Below, piece by piece: positions 8,489-18,097 of a stretch of 64,000 bases of DNA (positions are counted from its first letter, which is position 1; each line of letters opens with the position of its first letter). The notes beneath the pieces are model-generated. The model saw only the letters and a list, made by a program, of their open reading frames with translations. It did no database searches and was not told the origin of the DNA. The stretch comes from Musicola paradisiaca NCPPB 2511 (lineage in GTDB: Bacteria > Pseudomonadota > Gammaproteobacteria > Enterobacterales > Enterobacteriaceae): positions 3,189,836 to 3,253,835 of the forward strand of contig NZ_CM001857.1 of the NCBI RefSeq assembly GCF_000400505.1, written 5' to 3'. The position numbers were made by a program, and so were the translations under genes.

Positions 8489-9631
8489 TTAGGATGTTTT
8501 CGTGGATGGGCGCAGAAAAAACGCCGGAACGACCAACAACGCCATCACCCAGAACGTCGCACCCTGCAAATACTCGAATAAAAATCCGGACAGCACCGTC
8601 ATCACCGCGATCGCCCCACCGGTCGCCAATGCGGAATAGGCCGCCTGCAACCGTAAAACGTCGGTGTCGTCGCGCATAGCGATAAAACGCATCGCTGCCA
8701 GGTGACACACGGCGAAAGTACCGCAGTGCAATAGCTGAATCACCACCAGCCAGGGTAGCGAGACCGTCGCCCCCATTAACCCCCAGCGCAACACCCCGCA
8801 CACAGCAGACAACATCAGCAACGCCGATGCGCTCCAGGCGTGGAACAACCGGCGGCTGAGCGCAAAAATAACGATTTCAGCCACCACGCCCAGCGACCAA
8901 AGATAGCCGATCACATCGGCGGTATAACCAGACTGCTGCCAGTAAATCACGCTGAAACCGTAATAGGCGGCATGTGCCCCCTGCAATAGCGCCACGCACA
9001 GCAGAAATCGCCAAACGGCACGCTCAGTCAGCAACCGCCCCCAGGGAACCGTGCTGTTTTTAGCCGTCGATAACGCCGATGCTTTCGGCATAACATGTGG
9101 CCTGATCATCATGCCGGACAGCATGGCAACCATACCTATCGCCAGCGTAACCAGAATCGCCTGATGCCCCCACAACAAAACCAGTTTGCCTGTAGCCGCC
9201 GACCCCGCCACAAAAGCCACCGACCCCCATAACCTGGCGCGGCCATAATCAATCGGCATCTGCTTTTGCCAGGTCGCCGCCAGTGTATCCGTCAGCGGAA
9301 GCAGCGGGGAAAACACCAGATTAAAACCAACCATCACCAGCAGCAGCCAGACCACTGCGCTACCAAACCAGAAGCCGGCGAATGCTATCAGCGATAACAA
9401 TGCCAGCAGACGCAGCGCAGTGATAAGCGTTGCCGGATTTTTGATACAAGGGGTAATAAACAAGCTTCCGACGAAACGCGCCACTAAACCAGCGCCAAGC
9501 AGGATCCCGATCGACTCGGCCGTCAACCCCTCGCCACGCAGCCACCCGCCCCAAAACGGAAGAAACACGCCGTAGCTGAAAAAGTAGGTGAAATAACTCA
9601 GCGCCAGCCAGTACGTTGATTGCAGAACCAT
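8489..9631 (-). CDS. hcaT: MFS transporter of the HcaT (3-phenylpropionate permease) family
   Basis: A 12-helix major facilitator protein, 380 residues from MVLQSTYWLALSYF, very like E. coli HcaT over its length (for example LLQGAHAAYYGFSVIYW and HCGTFAVCHLAAMRFIA). HcaT is assigned as a putative proton symporter for 3-phenylpropionate. No hca catabolic genes are present here, so the substrate is uncertain. The start was set at 9631 because the longer frame adds seven residues absent from relatives. It may be co-transcribed with the two downstream metal genes. Confidence 0.85.
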   Translation of the reverse strand: MVLQSTYWLALSYFTYFFSYGVFLPFWGGWLRGEGLTAESIGILLGAGLVARFVGSLFITPCIKNPATLITALRLLALLSLIAFAGFWFGSAVVWLLLVMVGFNLVFSPLLPLTDTLAATWQKQMPIDYGRARLWGSVAFVAGSAATGKLVLLWGHQAILVTLAIGMVAMLSGMMIRPHVMPKASALSTAKNSTVPWGRLLTERAVWRFLLCVALLQGAHAAYYGFSVIYWQQSGYTADVIGYLWSLGVVAEIVIFALSRRLFHAWSASALLMLSAVCGVLRWGLMGATVSLPWLVVIQLLHCGTFAVCHLAAMRFIAMRDDTDVLRLQAAYSALATGGAIAVMTVLSGFLFEYLQGATFWVMALLVVPAFFLRPSTKTS

Positions 9632-9691
9632 ATTTACCCCCCTGTACGGCACGTTACTCTGTCAGAGAGCCGACGGTGCAGCCGCCCTATC

Positions 9692-9721
9692 AAAGAAAAC
9701 GCCAGCACAAAGGCTGGCGTT
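9692..9721 (-). terminator. glyA terminator
   Basis: Perfect 9-bp stem AACGCCAGC/GCTGGCGTT (9698-9706 with 9713-9721), followed on the minus strand by TTTTCTTTG. It lies 50 bp after the glyA stop. Confidence 0.85.
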
Positions 9722-9769
9722 GATACGGTAAGTGCCGGCTCAACAACAGGAGCCGGTTAAAAAACGAAA

Positions 9770-11023
9770 TCAGGCGTAAACCGGGAACCGGGCGCAGATA
9801 TCCAACACTTTCTGCTTAGTACGCTCGATCACCGCTTCGTCGTTGATGCTATCCAGCACATCGCAGATCCAGCCGGCCAGTTCACGCACTTCCGCTTCTT
9901 TGAAACCACGGCGAGTGGCTGCCGGTGTACCGATACGGATACCGGAGGTCACGAACGGGCTCTTCGGATCGTTCGGCACGCTGTTTTTGTTGACGGTGAT
10001 ATTGGCGCGGCCCAGCGCAGCATCCGCCTCTTTACCGGTCAGGTTTTTGCTGACCAGATCCAGCAAGAACAGGTGGTTGTCAGTACCGCCAGACACCACG
10101 TTGAAGCCGCGAGACAGGAACACTTCCACCATCGCTTTGGCATTTTTCGCGACCTGCTGCTGGTAGGTTTTGAATTCCGGCTCCATCGCTTCTTTCAGCG
10201 CTACCGCTTTACCGGCGATAACGTGCATCAGCGGGCCGCCCTGTCCGCCCGGGAATACGGCAGAGTTCAGCTTCTTATACAGCTCTTCGTCGCCGCCTTT
10301 CGCCAGAATCAGGCCGCCACGCGGACCGGCCAGCGTTTTGTGGGTAGTGGTGGTTACGATATGAGCATGCGGCACCGGGGTCGGATAAACGCCCGCAGCA
10401 ACCAGACCGGCGACGTGCGCCATATCGACGAACAGATAAGCGCCGATGCTGTCGGCGATTTCACGCATTTTCGCCCAGTCGACAACACCGGAATAGGCGG
10501 AGAACCCGCCCACGATCATTTTCGGCTTATGAGTACGGGCCAATTCAGCCATTTCGTCATAGTTGATTTTGCCGCTGTCGTCGATGCCGTAAGGCACGAC
10601 GTTGTAGAGTTTACCGGACAGGTTGACCGGAGAGCCGTGAGTCAGGTGGCCGCCGTGCGCCAGGTTCATGCCCAGAATGGTGTCGCCCGGCTGCAGCAGC
10701 GCGGTGTAGACAGCGAAGTTAGCCTGAGAGCCGGAGTGCGGCTGCACGTTGGCGTAGTCGGCGCCAAACAGTTCCTTGGCGCGATCGATAGCCAGTTGCT
10801 CAACCACGTCAACGTATTCGCAACCGCCGTAGTAGCGTTTGCCCGGATACCCTTCGGCGTATTTGTTGGTCAGTTGAGACCCCTGGGCCTGCATGACGCG
10901 TGGACTGGTATAGTTTTCAGACGCAATCAGTTCGATGTGCTCTTCCTGACGCACCACTTCTTGCTGCATTGCTTGCCACAATTCGGCATCGTAATCGGCA
11001 ATGTTCATTTCACGCTTTAACAT
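9770..11023 (-). CDS. glyA: Serine hydroxymethyltransferase GlyA
   Basis: A PLP enzyme that converts serine and tetrahydrofolate to glycine and methylene-tetrahydrofolate, the main source of one-carbon units. The 417 residues from [16 protein letters not shown] equal the E. coli length; an upstream ATG adds only two residues. The PLP-lysine motif [15 protein letters not shown] is intact. Upstream lies a PurR-type operator (11140-11155), and a terminator follows. Purine-linked repression as in E. coli is expected. Confidence 0.97.
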   Translation of the reverse strand: MLKREMNIADYDAELWQAMQQEVVRQEEHIELIASENYTSPRVMQAQGSQLTNKYAEGYPGKRYYGGCEYVDVVEQLAIDRAKELFGADYANVQPHSGSQANFAVYTALLQPGDTILGMNLAHGGHLTHGSPVNLSGKLYNVVPYGIDDSGKINYDEMAELARTHKPKMIVGGFSAYSGVVDWAKMREIADSIGAYLFVDMAHVAGLVAAGVYPTPVPHAHIVTTTTHKTLAGPRGGLILAKGGDEELYKKLNSAVFPGGQGGPLMHVIAGKAVALKEAMEPEFKTYQQQVAKNAKAMVEVFLSRGFNVVSGGTDNHLFLLDLVSKNLTGKEADAALGRANITVNKNSVPNDPKSPFVTSGIRIGTPAATRRGFKEAEVRELAGWICDVLDSINDEAVIERTKQKVLDICARFPVYA

Positions 11024-11090
11024 CCGCATCTCCTGACTCAGCTAACGTGCTTCTGCATTAAAAAAATCGCCCCAGAGGGCAGAGGTTCAT

Positions 11091-11155
11091 AGTGTAAACC
11101 GTTTTGTACTGACGATGATAGGGCTTGACAGAGGTTTTTACGCAAACGATTAGCT
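11091..11155 (-). promoter_or_regulatory. glyA promoter region with PurR operator
   Basis: AGCTAATCGTTTGCGT on the minus strand (11140-11155) differs at one position from the glyA PurR site of E. coli as I recall it. It fits the PurR palindrome ACGCAAACGTTTGCGT at 12 of 16 positions. A -10-like TACACT lies at 11091-11096 without a good -35, in line with activator help (MetR in E. coli). Confidence 0.65.
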
Positions 11156-11673
11156 ACAGGTGGGACAAGGGTTCCCGTATTTTTTTCAATCTGGATTCCA
11201 GCTGACATTTTCTCACTCGTCACCTGCGTTTTTTTCATTCAGCGGCCTTCTTCATCCACACGTATCGCGCCTTGCATCCCCTCATCACTGGACGATGAGC
11301 AGACGCCATAAAACGTATTAAAGATACACATCATCAATCACAATGCGGCGTATGTATTGAACAACACATCATCGTCACGGCGACCAGCACAGTAGGGAGC
11401 GTGGTTCAGCGCCAGCTGTGCCTATGCGACCGTTCTGGAAAAACGTATCAGCCTCACCCGTCGCGACAGCGTCTCTATTCTGCCGAACCACAACCCATCC
11501 CTCTAAAAAAATAACCATATGAAATATATTAAAAAATAATAAATTAACCATGATTTAAACCGCAAAATTAAAAATAGCGACATCCATCATGAAACGTAAT
11601 ATTCATTTATTTAAAATACCATTCCAATTTAAATGAAGGTTTTTTTGGCAAGGAACAAGGTAAGGAAATCATT
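11156..11673. other. Intergenic region before pelA with weak KdgR-like site
   Basis: About 520 bp without a credible gene; its right half is AT-rich. A KdgR-like element (TGAAACGTAATATTCATTT, about 11590-11608) lies some 65-85 bp before pelA, but its half-sites are one base further apart than the consensus. A short minus-strand frame (11038-11238) shows no homology signal and covers the glyA promoter. Confidence 0.4.
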
Positions 11674-12867
11674 ATGACCAAGGTATTAACCTCATCGATT
11701 CAAAGGAAAGGAATAGCGTCAATCACCGCCCTGAAAACCTCCCGTTGCCTGCTGGCATCCGTGGTGGCGGCATCAATGCTGACCTCCAGCGCATTTGCTG
11801 CCGAGCTATTAAGCAGCAAAGCCCGGGAAACAGCGCCGACTGTCGGCTGGGCGTCGCAGAATGGGTCGACCACCGGGGGCGCCAGCGCCGCCAGCGACTA
11901 CATTTATGTCGTCACCAATATCAGTGAGTTCAAAACTGCATTGAATGCCGGTAGCACACCGAAGATCATCCAGATCAAAGGGAAGATCGACGTCAGCGGC
12001 GGTACGGCCTACACCAGTTTTACAGACCAACAGACGCGCAGCCAGTTAAGCATCCCGTCTAATACCACCATCTTCGGTATCGGTACTGATGCGAAACTCA
12101 CCAACGGCTCGTTGATCATCAAGGATGTGACCAACGTCATCGTTCGTAACGTCTATATCGAAACCCCGGTGGATGTTGCACCTCACTATGAAGACGGTGA
12201 CGGCTGGAACGCCGAATGGGATGGCATGAACATCAACAACGCCCAGCACGTATGGGTCGATCACGTCACCATCAGCGACGGCAGTTTTACCGACGATATG
12301 TACACCACCAAAGACGGTGAAACCTATGTGCAACACGACGGTGCGCTGGATATCAAGCGCGGCGCCGACTACGTCACGGTCTCCAACAGTCGTTTCGAAC
12401 AGCATGACAAAACCATGCTCATCGGTCATAGCGATACCAACTCCGCACAGGATGCCGGCAAACTGCACGTTACGCTGTACAACAACCTGTTCAGCAATGT
12501 TCGGGAACGGGCTCCGCGGGTACGTTTCGGCAATATCCATTCGTTCAATAATGTCTATCAGGGTGATGTGAAGCACAGCGTATACCCCTACCTGTACAGT
12601 TTCGGCATTGGCACCAAAGGCAGCCTGCTGTCGGAGAAAAATAGCTTTGAAGTCAGCAATTTGAAGAAGAACTGCAAGATTGTAAAAAAATTCAACAACG
12701 GCAATTTCTCGGATAGCGGCTCACTGTTGAACGGCAGTTCGGTGGATTTGTCGGATTGCGGGCTGACCACCTATTCAGACACCATCCCTTATACCTATAC
12801 CGCACAAACCATGACTACCGCGTTGTCACAAAGCATTGTAAACAATGCCGGCTCAGGCAAACTCTGA
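11674..12867 (+). CDS. pelA: Pectate lyase PelA (polysaccharide lyase family 1)
   Basis: A secreted endo-pectate lyase that cleaves polygalacturonate by Ca-dependent beta-elimination. A signal peptide of about 41 residues (ending [11 protein letters not shown]) is followed by a PL1 parallel beta-helix. Ca-binding and catalytic motifs are visible: [46 protein letters not shown] and [10 protein letters not shown]. The mature start ([22 protein letters not shown]) and end (NNAGSGKL) resemble D. dadantii PelA more than PelD or PelE. Export by the Out type II system is expected. TAAGGA lies 7 bases before the ATG. It has its own terminator. Confidence 0.9.
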   Translation: MTKVLTSSIQRKGIASITALKTSRCLLASVVAASMLTSSAFAAELLSSKARETAPTVGWASQNGSTTGGASAASDYIYVVTNISEFKTALNAGSTPKIIQIKGKIDVSGGTAYTSFTDQQTRSQLSIPSNTTIFGIGTDAKLTNGSLIIKDVTNVIVRNVYIETPVDVAPHYEDGDGWNAEWDGMNINNAQHVWVDHVTISDGSFTDDMYTTKDGETYVQHDGALDIKRGADYVTVSNSRFEQHDKTMLIGHSDTNSAQDAGKLHVTLYNNLFSNVRERAPRVRFGNIHSFNNVYQGDVKHSVYPYLYSFGIGTKGSLLSEKNSFEVSNLKKNCKIVKKFNNGNFSDSGSLLNGSSVDLSDCGLTTYSDTIPYTYTAQTMTTALSQSIVNNAGSGKL

Positions 12868-12878
12868 TCGATCTCTTC

Positions 12879-12906
12879 ACGGCCGCCTTCGGGTGGCCGT
12901 TTTCAC
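12879..12906 (+). terminator. pelA terminator
   Basis: Stem ACGGCCGCC/GGTGGCCGT (12879-12887 with 12892-12900, one wobble pair) with a stable TTCG loop, followed by TTTTC. Confidence 0.85.
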
Positions 12907-13161
12907 TGTTGACGAGTCCATTCATCCATCCTCCTCACGCCTCGTGTTCATCGCGCATTTTATGAAGAATAATTTTTTATTATGAAAAGTAACGGGAATA
13001 ATCATTTCATTTGATTTTATTAGATGGGTGTTTTTTTCACTGATTACAAATAGTTACCGGTATCGATCACAGTTTAGAAAACCCGAACAAAGTCTGAACA
13101 AAAAAAACAACACAGATCACAAAATGTCACCCACCAATGAATAAAATCAAGTGCCGACAAG

Positions 13162-13180
13162 GGTGAAATTTAATTTCATT
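13162..13180 (+). promoter_or_regulatory. KdgR box before the pelD/E-type gene
   Basis: GGTGAAATTTAATTTCATT fits the KdgR consensus AATRAAAYRNYRTTTYATT at 14 of 18 defined positions. It lies 50 bp before the start codon, where KdgR, the repressor of pectin catabolism in Dickeya, would block transcription. Nearby GATCACA half-sites (about 13063-13120) could serve CRP, but no full CRP palindrome is clear. Confidence 0.6.
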
Positions 13181-13230
13181 TTTATAGAAATGATTTTTTG
13201 ACAATATCATTAACAGCAAGGAACTACGCG

Positions 13231-14439
13231 ATGAACAACACACGTAAGACGGGTGCAGGACGCTCAACCATCTCCCACGGCGTGCTGGCAACCACGAAAA
13301 CCCTTCTGGCTACGGCTGTATTAGCTTCCGTCATAACGACGGGCGCCAACGCCGCCAGCCTGCAAACGACCAAAGCAACCGAGTCCGCCTCCATCGGCTG
13401 GGCGACACAAAGTGGTGGTACGACTGGGGGAGCCAAGGCAAGCTCTTCCAACATTTATGCCGTCAGCACACTGGCTGACCTTAAAACCGCGCTGAATGCA
13501 GGTACTACGGCGAAAATCATCCAGATTACCGGCGCTATCGATGTCAGCGGCGGCAAAGCCTACACCAGCGCATCAGACCAGAAATCCCGCAGTCAGCTGA
13601 GCGTCCCCTCCAATACCACCATCATCGGCATTGGTAGCAAGGCCAAGATCACCAAAGGGACGCTGGTGGTGAAAGGCGTAAGCAACGTTATTCTGCGTAA
13701 TCTCTACGTTGAGACCCCGGTTGACGTAGCACCGGTCTATGAAGATGGCGACGGCTGGAACGCCGAGTGGGATGCGGTGGTGATCGACAACTCCGATCAC
13801 GTATGGGTCGACCACCTCACCATCAGCGACGGCAGCTTTACCGATGACCAGTACACCACCAAGAACGGTGAAACCTATGTACAGCACGACGGATCACTGG
13901 ACATCAAAAAAGGCGCTGACTACATCACCGTCTCCAACAGCCGTTTCGAGCTGCATGATAAGACTATCCTGATTGGCCACAGCGACAGCAACTCCTCCCA
14001 GGATTCCGGCAAACTGCGCGTCACCTTCCTCGAAAACGTGTTTGACCGCGTAAGAGAACGTACTCCGCGCGTTCGCTACGGCAGCATCCACGCTTATAAC
14101 AACGTTTATGTCGGCGACGTAAAACACAGTGTCTATCCGTACCTGTACAGCTTAGGCCTGGGAACCAGCGGCAGCATCCTGTCTGAAGCCAATAGCTTCA
14201 CCATCAGTAACCTGAAGAGTGTTAACGGTCTGAACAAAAACTGCAGTATCGTCAAGCAGTTCAACAGCAAGGTTCTGACCGATAAAAGCTCGCTGGTTAA
14301 CGGCAGCACGTTCGACTTCGCCGGCGAATGTAGCCTGACGGCGTACAAGGGAACCATCCCTTATACCTACAAGGCTCAAACCATGACGACCAGTCTGGCG
14401 AGCAGCATCACCAGTAACGCGGGTTACGGCAAACTGTAA
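13231..14439 (+). CDS. pelD: Pectate lyase of the PelD/PelE type (PL1)
   Basis: A secreted PL1 pectate lyase, 402 residues, paralogous to the upstream pelA product. A signal peptide ends near [19 protein letters not shown]; this mature start is typical of PelD/PelE. Conserved motifs are [40 protein letters not shown] and the C-terminal [11 protein letters not shown] 13231 was chosen because AAGGA lies 9 bases upstream. Dickeya dadantii has two such genes (pelE, pelD) between pelA and paeY; only one is present here. The name pelD follows its position beside paeY and could equally be a single ancestral pelD/E gene. Confidence 0.88.
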   Translation: MNNTRKTGAGRSTISHGVLATTKTLLATAVLASVITTGANAASLQTTKATESASIGWATQSGGTTGGAKASSSNIYAVSTLADLKTALNAGTTAKIIQITGAIDVSGGKAYTSASDQKSRSQLSVPSNTTIIGIGSKAKITKGTLVVKGVSNVILRNLYVETPVDVAPVYEDGDGWNAEWDAVVIDNSDHVWVDHLTISDGSFTDDQYTTKNGETYVQHDGSLDIKKGADYITVSNSRFELHDKTILIGHSDSNSSQDSGKLRVTFLENVFDRVRERTPRVRYGSIHAYNNVYVGDVKHSVYPYLYSLGLGTSGSILSEANSFTISNLKSVNGLNKNCSIVKQFNSKVLTDKSSLVNGSTFDFAGECSLTAYKGTIPYTYKAQTMTTSLASSITSNAGYGKL

Positions 14440-14452
14440 TATTTCCTGACGC

Positions 14453-14482
14453 AACGGCCACTTCTCCAAGTGGCCGTTTTTA
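14453..14482 (+). terminator. Terminator between the pelD-type gene and paeY
   Basis: An 11-bp perfect stem AACGGCCACTT/AAGTGGCCGTT (14453-14463 with 14468-14478) with loop CTCC, then TTTTTAC. It lies only 30 bp before paeY. In D. dadantii pelD, paeY and pemA are reported as one operon, so here read-through or a separate promoter would be needed. Confidence 0.85.
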
Positions 14483-14512
14483 CGTCTGTACTTTTGAAAG
14501 GTTTATGCACTC

Positions 14513-16153
14513 ATGACAAAATCCGCTTTACAGGGAATGGTGCTGTTCGGCGCCTTGATATCAGGCTCCATGCATGGGGTACTGGCGGCGGAAACCATAT
14601 CGGCAGCAGAAACGGCCGAGTTCCCCACCATAACGCTCAATGACCATACCCGTATCAGCGGCATTGTCAGCTCCCGCGATATCCGTTTCCCGGCCACGAT
14701 CAGCGTCATTGATTCCAGAGGGTTACGCCGCGATGTCAAAACCGATGACAGCGGGCGTTTCTCCGCCGATGCATCTCAGATGTCAGCGCCGTTGCGTTTG
14801 AGCGCCATTGAATACGGTGGGGAAAATTGTCTGGACAGCAATCGACTGAGGGCTGTTTGTCTGGGCGCATTACTGCCCGCCCCTCATTCTGGTAAGGAAA
14901 ATACCGCCAATATCAACCCACTGACTGACCGCATGTTATCCGACGTTGCGGCAGCGCTCGGATATCTGGGCCCACAGCAATTTCTCAACGCAACGGAGAT
15001 TCCCGGCATTTCCCGAAGCGCCTGGAATACTGCCCATCAGGCCTTCCATGCCGGCTTTGATACTGCACTCAAACAGGTAGGTATTCGGCAAACGGCCCAA
15101 TTCGCCCCGTTGACTTACGCTGCATCCCAGCACGCTGTCGTGTGGAAAATCCTCACTGTCATCAACCATGCGCGCAATTACCACAACAACACCGGACAAG
15201 CCGGACACACTGTACTGACGGATATCGCATTCCGTCCCATCGTCGGGTTGAATGCGCAGGGCGATTACGAACCACTGGACTACGCCAGCGCCAGCCAACA
15301 ATTAACGGCCCTCAAACAATCCGACATCCGAATTTTCATCGTTGGCGATTCAACCGCCGCCACCTACGAGAAAGCACGTTATCCCAGAATGGGATGGGGC
15401 CAGGTCTTTGCCCAACAATTTCGCACGAACGGCAATGTGTATGTGGTGAATGGCGCGCGTTCAGGCCGCAGTTCCCGGGACTTTTATTACGAAGGCTGGT
15501 TCCGGCAAATGGAACCTTTTATGCGACCCGGCGATTACATGTTTATTCATATGGGGCATAACGACCAGAACTGTAACAGTAATAAAGCTGAACGCGGCGC
15601 GGCAGATGTCGCCAATTTGTGTACCTACCCCAATAACGCCGCAGGTCAACAGCAATATCCGGCAGGGAAGCCCGACATGTCGTTCCAGCAGTCCCTGGAA
15701 CGCTACATTCGCTACGCGCGGGAGCACCAGATGCATCCCGTATTGTTAACCCCCACCGCCAGAGTAAAAAATGCCGAAGGGAAAACAGGCACGCCGGTAG
15801 TTCACAGCCACTACACCCGGCAAAATCAAAGCAACGGCTACGCATTCGTCGGGGATTACACCCAAACCATCCACGATACCGCCAGCGCCAACAAGGTGCC
15901 GTTGCTTGATGTGGAAACCGCCACGATCGCGCTGGCGAATCAGGATAACGGCAGCCGGTGGCAACAATACTGGCTGGCGGTCGATCCGGATATTTACCCT
16001 TACTATCGCAATCAGCAAGGCAGCATCTCGCAACCAGATACCACGCATTTTCAGCAAAAAGGCGCTCTTGCCGTCGCCGCCATTGTTGCCGATGCCATCC
16101 GGAATACGCCTGAGCTCAAACCGCTGGCAACAAAGCTGGCGACAAAGAACTGA
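14513..16153 (+). CDS. paeY: Pectin acetylesterase PaeY (SGNH/GDSL family)
   Basis: A secreted esterase that removes acetyl groups from pectin so that pectate lyases can act. An N-terminal signal peptide ends near GVLA|AETIS. The first 250 or so residues form a separate region; the C-terminal SGNH hydrolase domain shows FIVGDSTAATYEKARYPRMG (catalytic Ser280), GARSGRSSRDF, FIHMGHNDQN (Asn350) and DTTHF (Asp509, His512). The length of 546 matches Dickeya PaeY closely. A three-codon frame (ATG CAC TCA TGA, 14505-14516) precedes and overlaps the start codon. Confidence 0.93.
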   Translation: MTKSALQGMVLFGALISGSMHGVLAAETISAAETAEFPTITLNDHTRISGIVSSRDIRFPATISVIDSRGLRRDVKTDDSGRFSADASQMSAPLRLSAIEYGGENCLDSNRLRAVCLGALLPAPHSGKENTANINPLTDRMLSDVAAALGYLGPQQFLNATEIPGISRSAWNTAHQAFHAGFDTALKQVGIRQTAQFAPLTYAASQHAVVWKILTVINHARNYHNNTGQAGHTVLTDIAFRPIVGLNAQGDYEPLDYASASQQLTALKQSDIRIFIVGDSTAATYEKARYPRMGWGQVFAQQFRTNGNVYVVNGARSGRSSRDFYYEGWFRQMEPFMRPGDYMFIHMGHNDQNCNSNKAERGAADVANLCTYPNNAAGQQQYPAGKPDMSFQQSLERYIRYAREHQMHPVLLTPTARVKNAEGKTGTPVVHSHYTRQNQSNGYAFVGDYTQTIHDTASANKVPLLDVETATIALANQDNGSRWQQYWLAVDPDIYPYYRNQQGSISQPDTTHFQQKGALAVAAIVADAIRNTPELKPLATKLATKN

Positions 16154-16238
16154 CAATAACGCGAACACAACCACGACCACCGGCGCATACTCCAGCATGC
16201 GCCTTACCTCAACCCTCTAAAATACAAGGAATATAAGT

Positions 16239-17339
16239 ATGCTGAAAACCATATCGGGATCACTGGCGCTCACGCTGTTGCTCGCCGCCAGTTTACAGAA
16301 TGCTCAGGCAGCGGATGCCTACAATGCCCTCGTTTCGACATCCTCCAGCGATAGTTCTGCGTTTAAAACCATCGCTGAAGCCGTTGCCAGTGCGCCATCG
16401 GGCAGCTCTTCATTTGTGATTTATATTAAAAATGGCGTGTACAAAGAACGTCTAACCATTAGCCGGGACAATGTGCACCTTAAAGGCCAAAGCCGCGACG
16501 GCACCATCATTGCGGCCACGACGGCGGCGGGAACGCTCAAATCGGATGGCACCAAGTGGGGCACCTCCGGTAGCAGTACCGTTAAAGTCAACGCCAAGGA
16601 TTTCACCGCAGAAGCCCTGACTATCCGCAATGACTTTGACTTCCCCGCTAACCAGGCCAAAAGCGATAGCGACAGCACTAAGATAAAGGATACGCAGGCA
16701 GTAGCGCTTTACGTTGCCGGCAACAGTGATCGCGCCTACTTCAAAAACGTCAGCCTGGTCAGTTATCAGGACACGCTGTACGTTTCCGGCGGCCGCAGCT
16801 TCTTCTCCGGCTGCCGCATTAGCGGCACCGTGGATTTTATCTTCGGCAATGGTACCGCCCTGTTTGACGATTGCGATCTGGTATCCCGTAACCGTACCGA
16901 TGTCGCAAGCGGCGGCGTCTACGGCTATCTCACCGCGCCCAGCACCGATATCAACACCACCTATGGCCTCGTCATTACCAACAGCCGGGTTATCAAGGAA
17001 AGCAGCAGCGTACCGTCAAAAAGCTATGCGTTGGGACGCCCATGGCACCCGACGACCACCTTCTCGGACGGCCGTTATGCCGACCCGAATGCTATCGGCC
17101 AAACTGTATTCCTGAACACCAGTATGGATAACCATATCTACGGCTGGGACAAGATGTCCGGCAAGGATAAAGACGGCAATACCATCTGGTTCTATCCGGA
17201 AGACTCACGCTTCTACGAATACAAATCCACGGGTAATGGCGCAGCAGTTACTTCATCACGTCGCCAGCTAACCAGCACGGAAGCCGCTCAGTACACCAAG
17301 AGCAAAGTGCTGAACGGTTGGACGCCAACCCTGCCTTGA
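16239..17339 (+). CDS. pemA: Pectin methylesterase PemA (carbohydrate esterase family 8)
   Basis: A secreted enzyme that de-methylates pectin and so makes the substrate for the pectate lyases. The 366 residues equal D. dadantii PemA. The signal peptide ends at NAQA|ADAYNA. The active-site residues fall at the positions known for that enzyme: Gln177 and Asp178 in SYQDTLY, Asp199 in GTVDFIFG, Arg267 and Trp269 in LGRPWHP. It begins 85 bp after paeY and closes the pectinase cluster. Confidence 0.96.
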   Translation: MLKTISGSLALTLLLAASLQNAQAADAYNALVSTSSSDSSAFKTIAEAVASAPSGSSSFVIYIKNGVYKERLTISRDNVHLKGQSRDGTIIAATTAAGTLKSDGTKWGTSGSSTVKVNAKDFTAEALTIRNDFDFPANQAKSDSDSTKIKDTQAVALYVAGNSDRAYFKNVSLVSYQDTLYVSGGRSFFSGCRISGTVDFIFGNGTALFDDCDLVSRNRTDVASGGVYGYLTAPSTDINTTYGLVITNSRVIKESSSVPSKSYALGRPWHPTTTFSDGRYADPNAIGQTVFLNTSMDNHIYGWDKMSGKDKDGNTIWFYPEDSRFYEYKSTGNGAAVTSSRRQLTSTEAAQYTKSKVLNGWTPTLP

Positions 17340-17360
17340 TCTCATCGCGATAAAGTAAAA

Positions 17361-17398
17361 AACCGCCCTGACGTCATGCCGTCAAGGGCGGTTTTTTT
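17361..17398 (+). terminator. pemA terminator
   Basis: CCGCCC and TGACG (17363-17373) pair with CGTCA and GGGCGG (17380-17391), with one bulged A, followed by T7. The remaining 270 bp up to glnB show no gene or clear signal. Confidence 0.88.
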
Positions 17399-17674
17399 AT
17401 CACGGTCTGGAATCCGCGCGAGTAAAGGGCTGGTCACTGTTTCACTGGCACGCCATGACATAGACGGAAGCCGTACTGGTTTAACATCCCTGACGAGCTC
17501 ACGAACAGAGCGCCTCGTCAGGGGCGCAAACCTTCATGGATGCGGAATTTACCCTGCGGATATCGTTTCAAAACGTTATGCTCCAACTCACCGCCGGGTA
17601 CCTAACCCACTCGCCTAACAGATGCTTTGGCCGAAAACGTCATAGGGCCAGGCCCGAAACAAGAAGCCACGCGA

Positions 17675-18022
<348 letters not shown>

Positions 18023-18097
18023 CTAATTATCACGATGTAGTGGTCGGCGCCAGCATGGACAAAGAGTCGCCCGCCATAAATTCACAATAGATTAACA

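Noticed and set aside
10073-11020. A 315-codon plus-strand frame opposite glyA
   Set aside because: Exact antisense to a conserved gene, with no family features.
11038-11238. A 66-codon minus-strand frame upstream of glyA
   Set aside because: It covers the PurR operator and promoter of glyA and shows no conserved motif.
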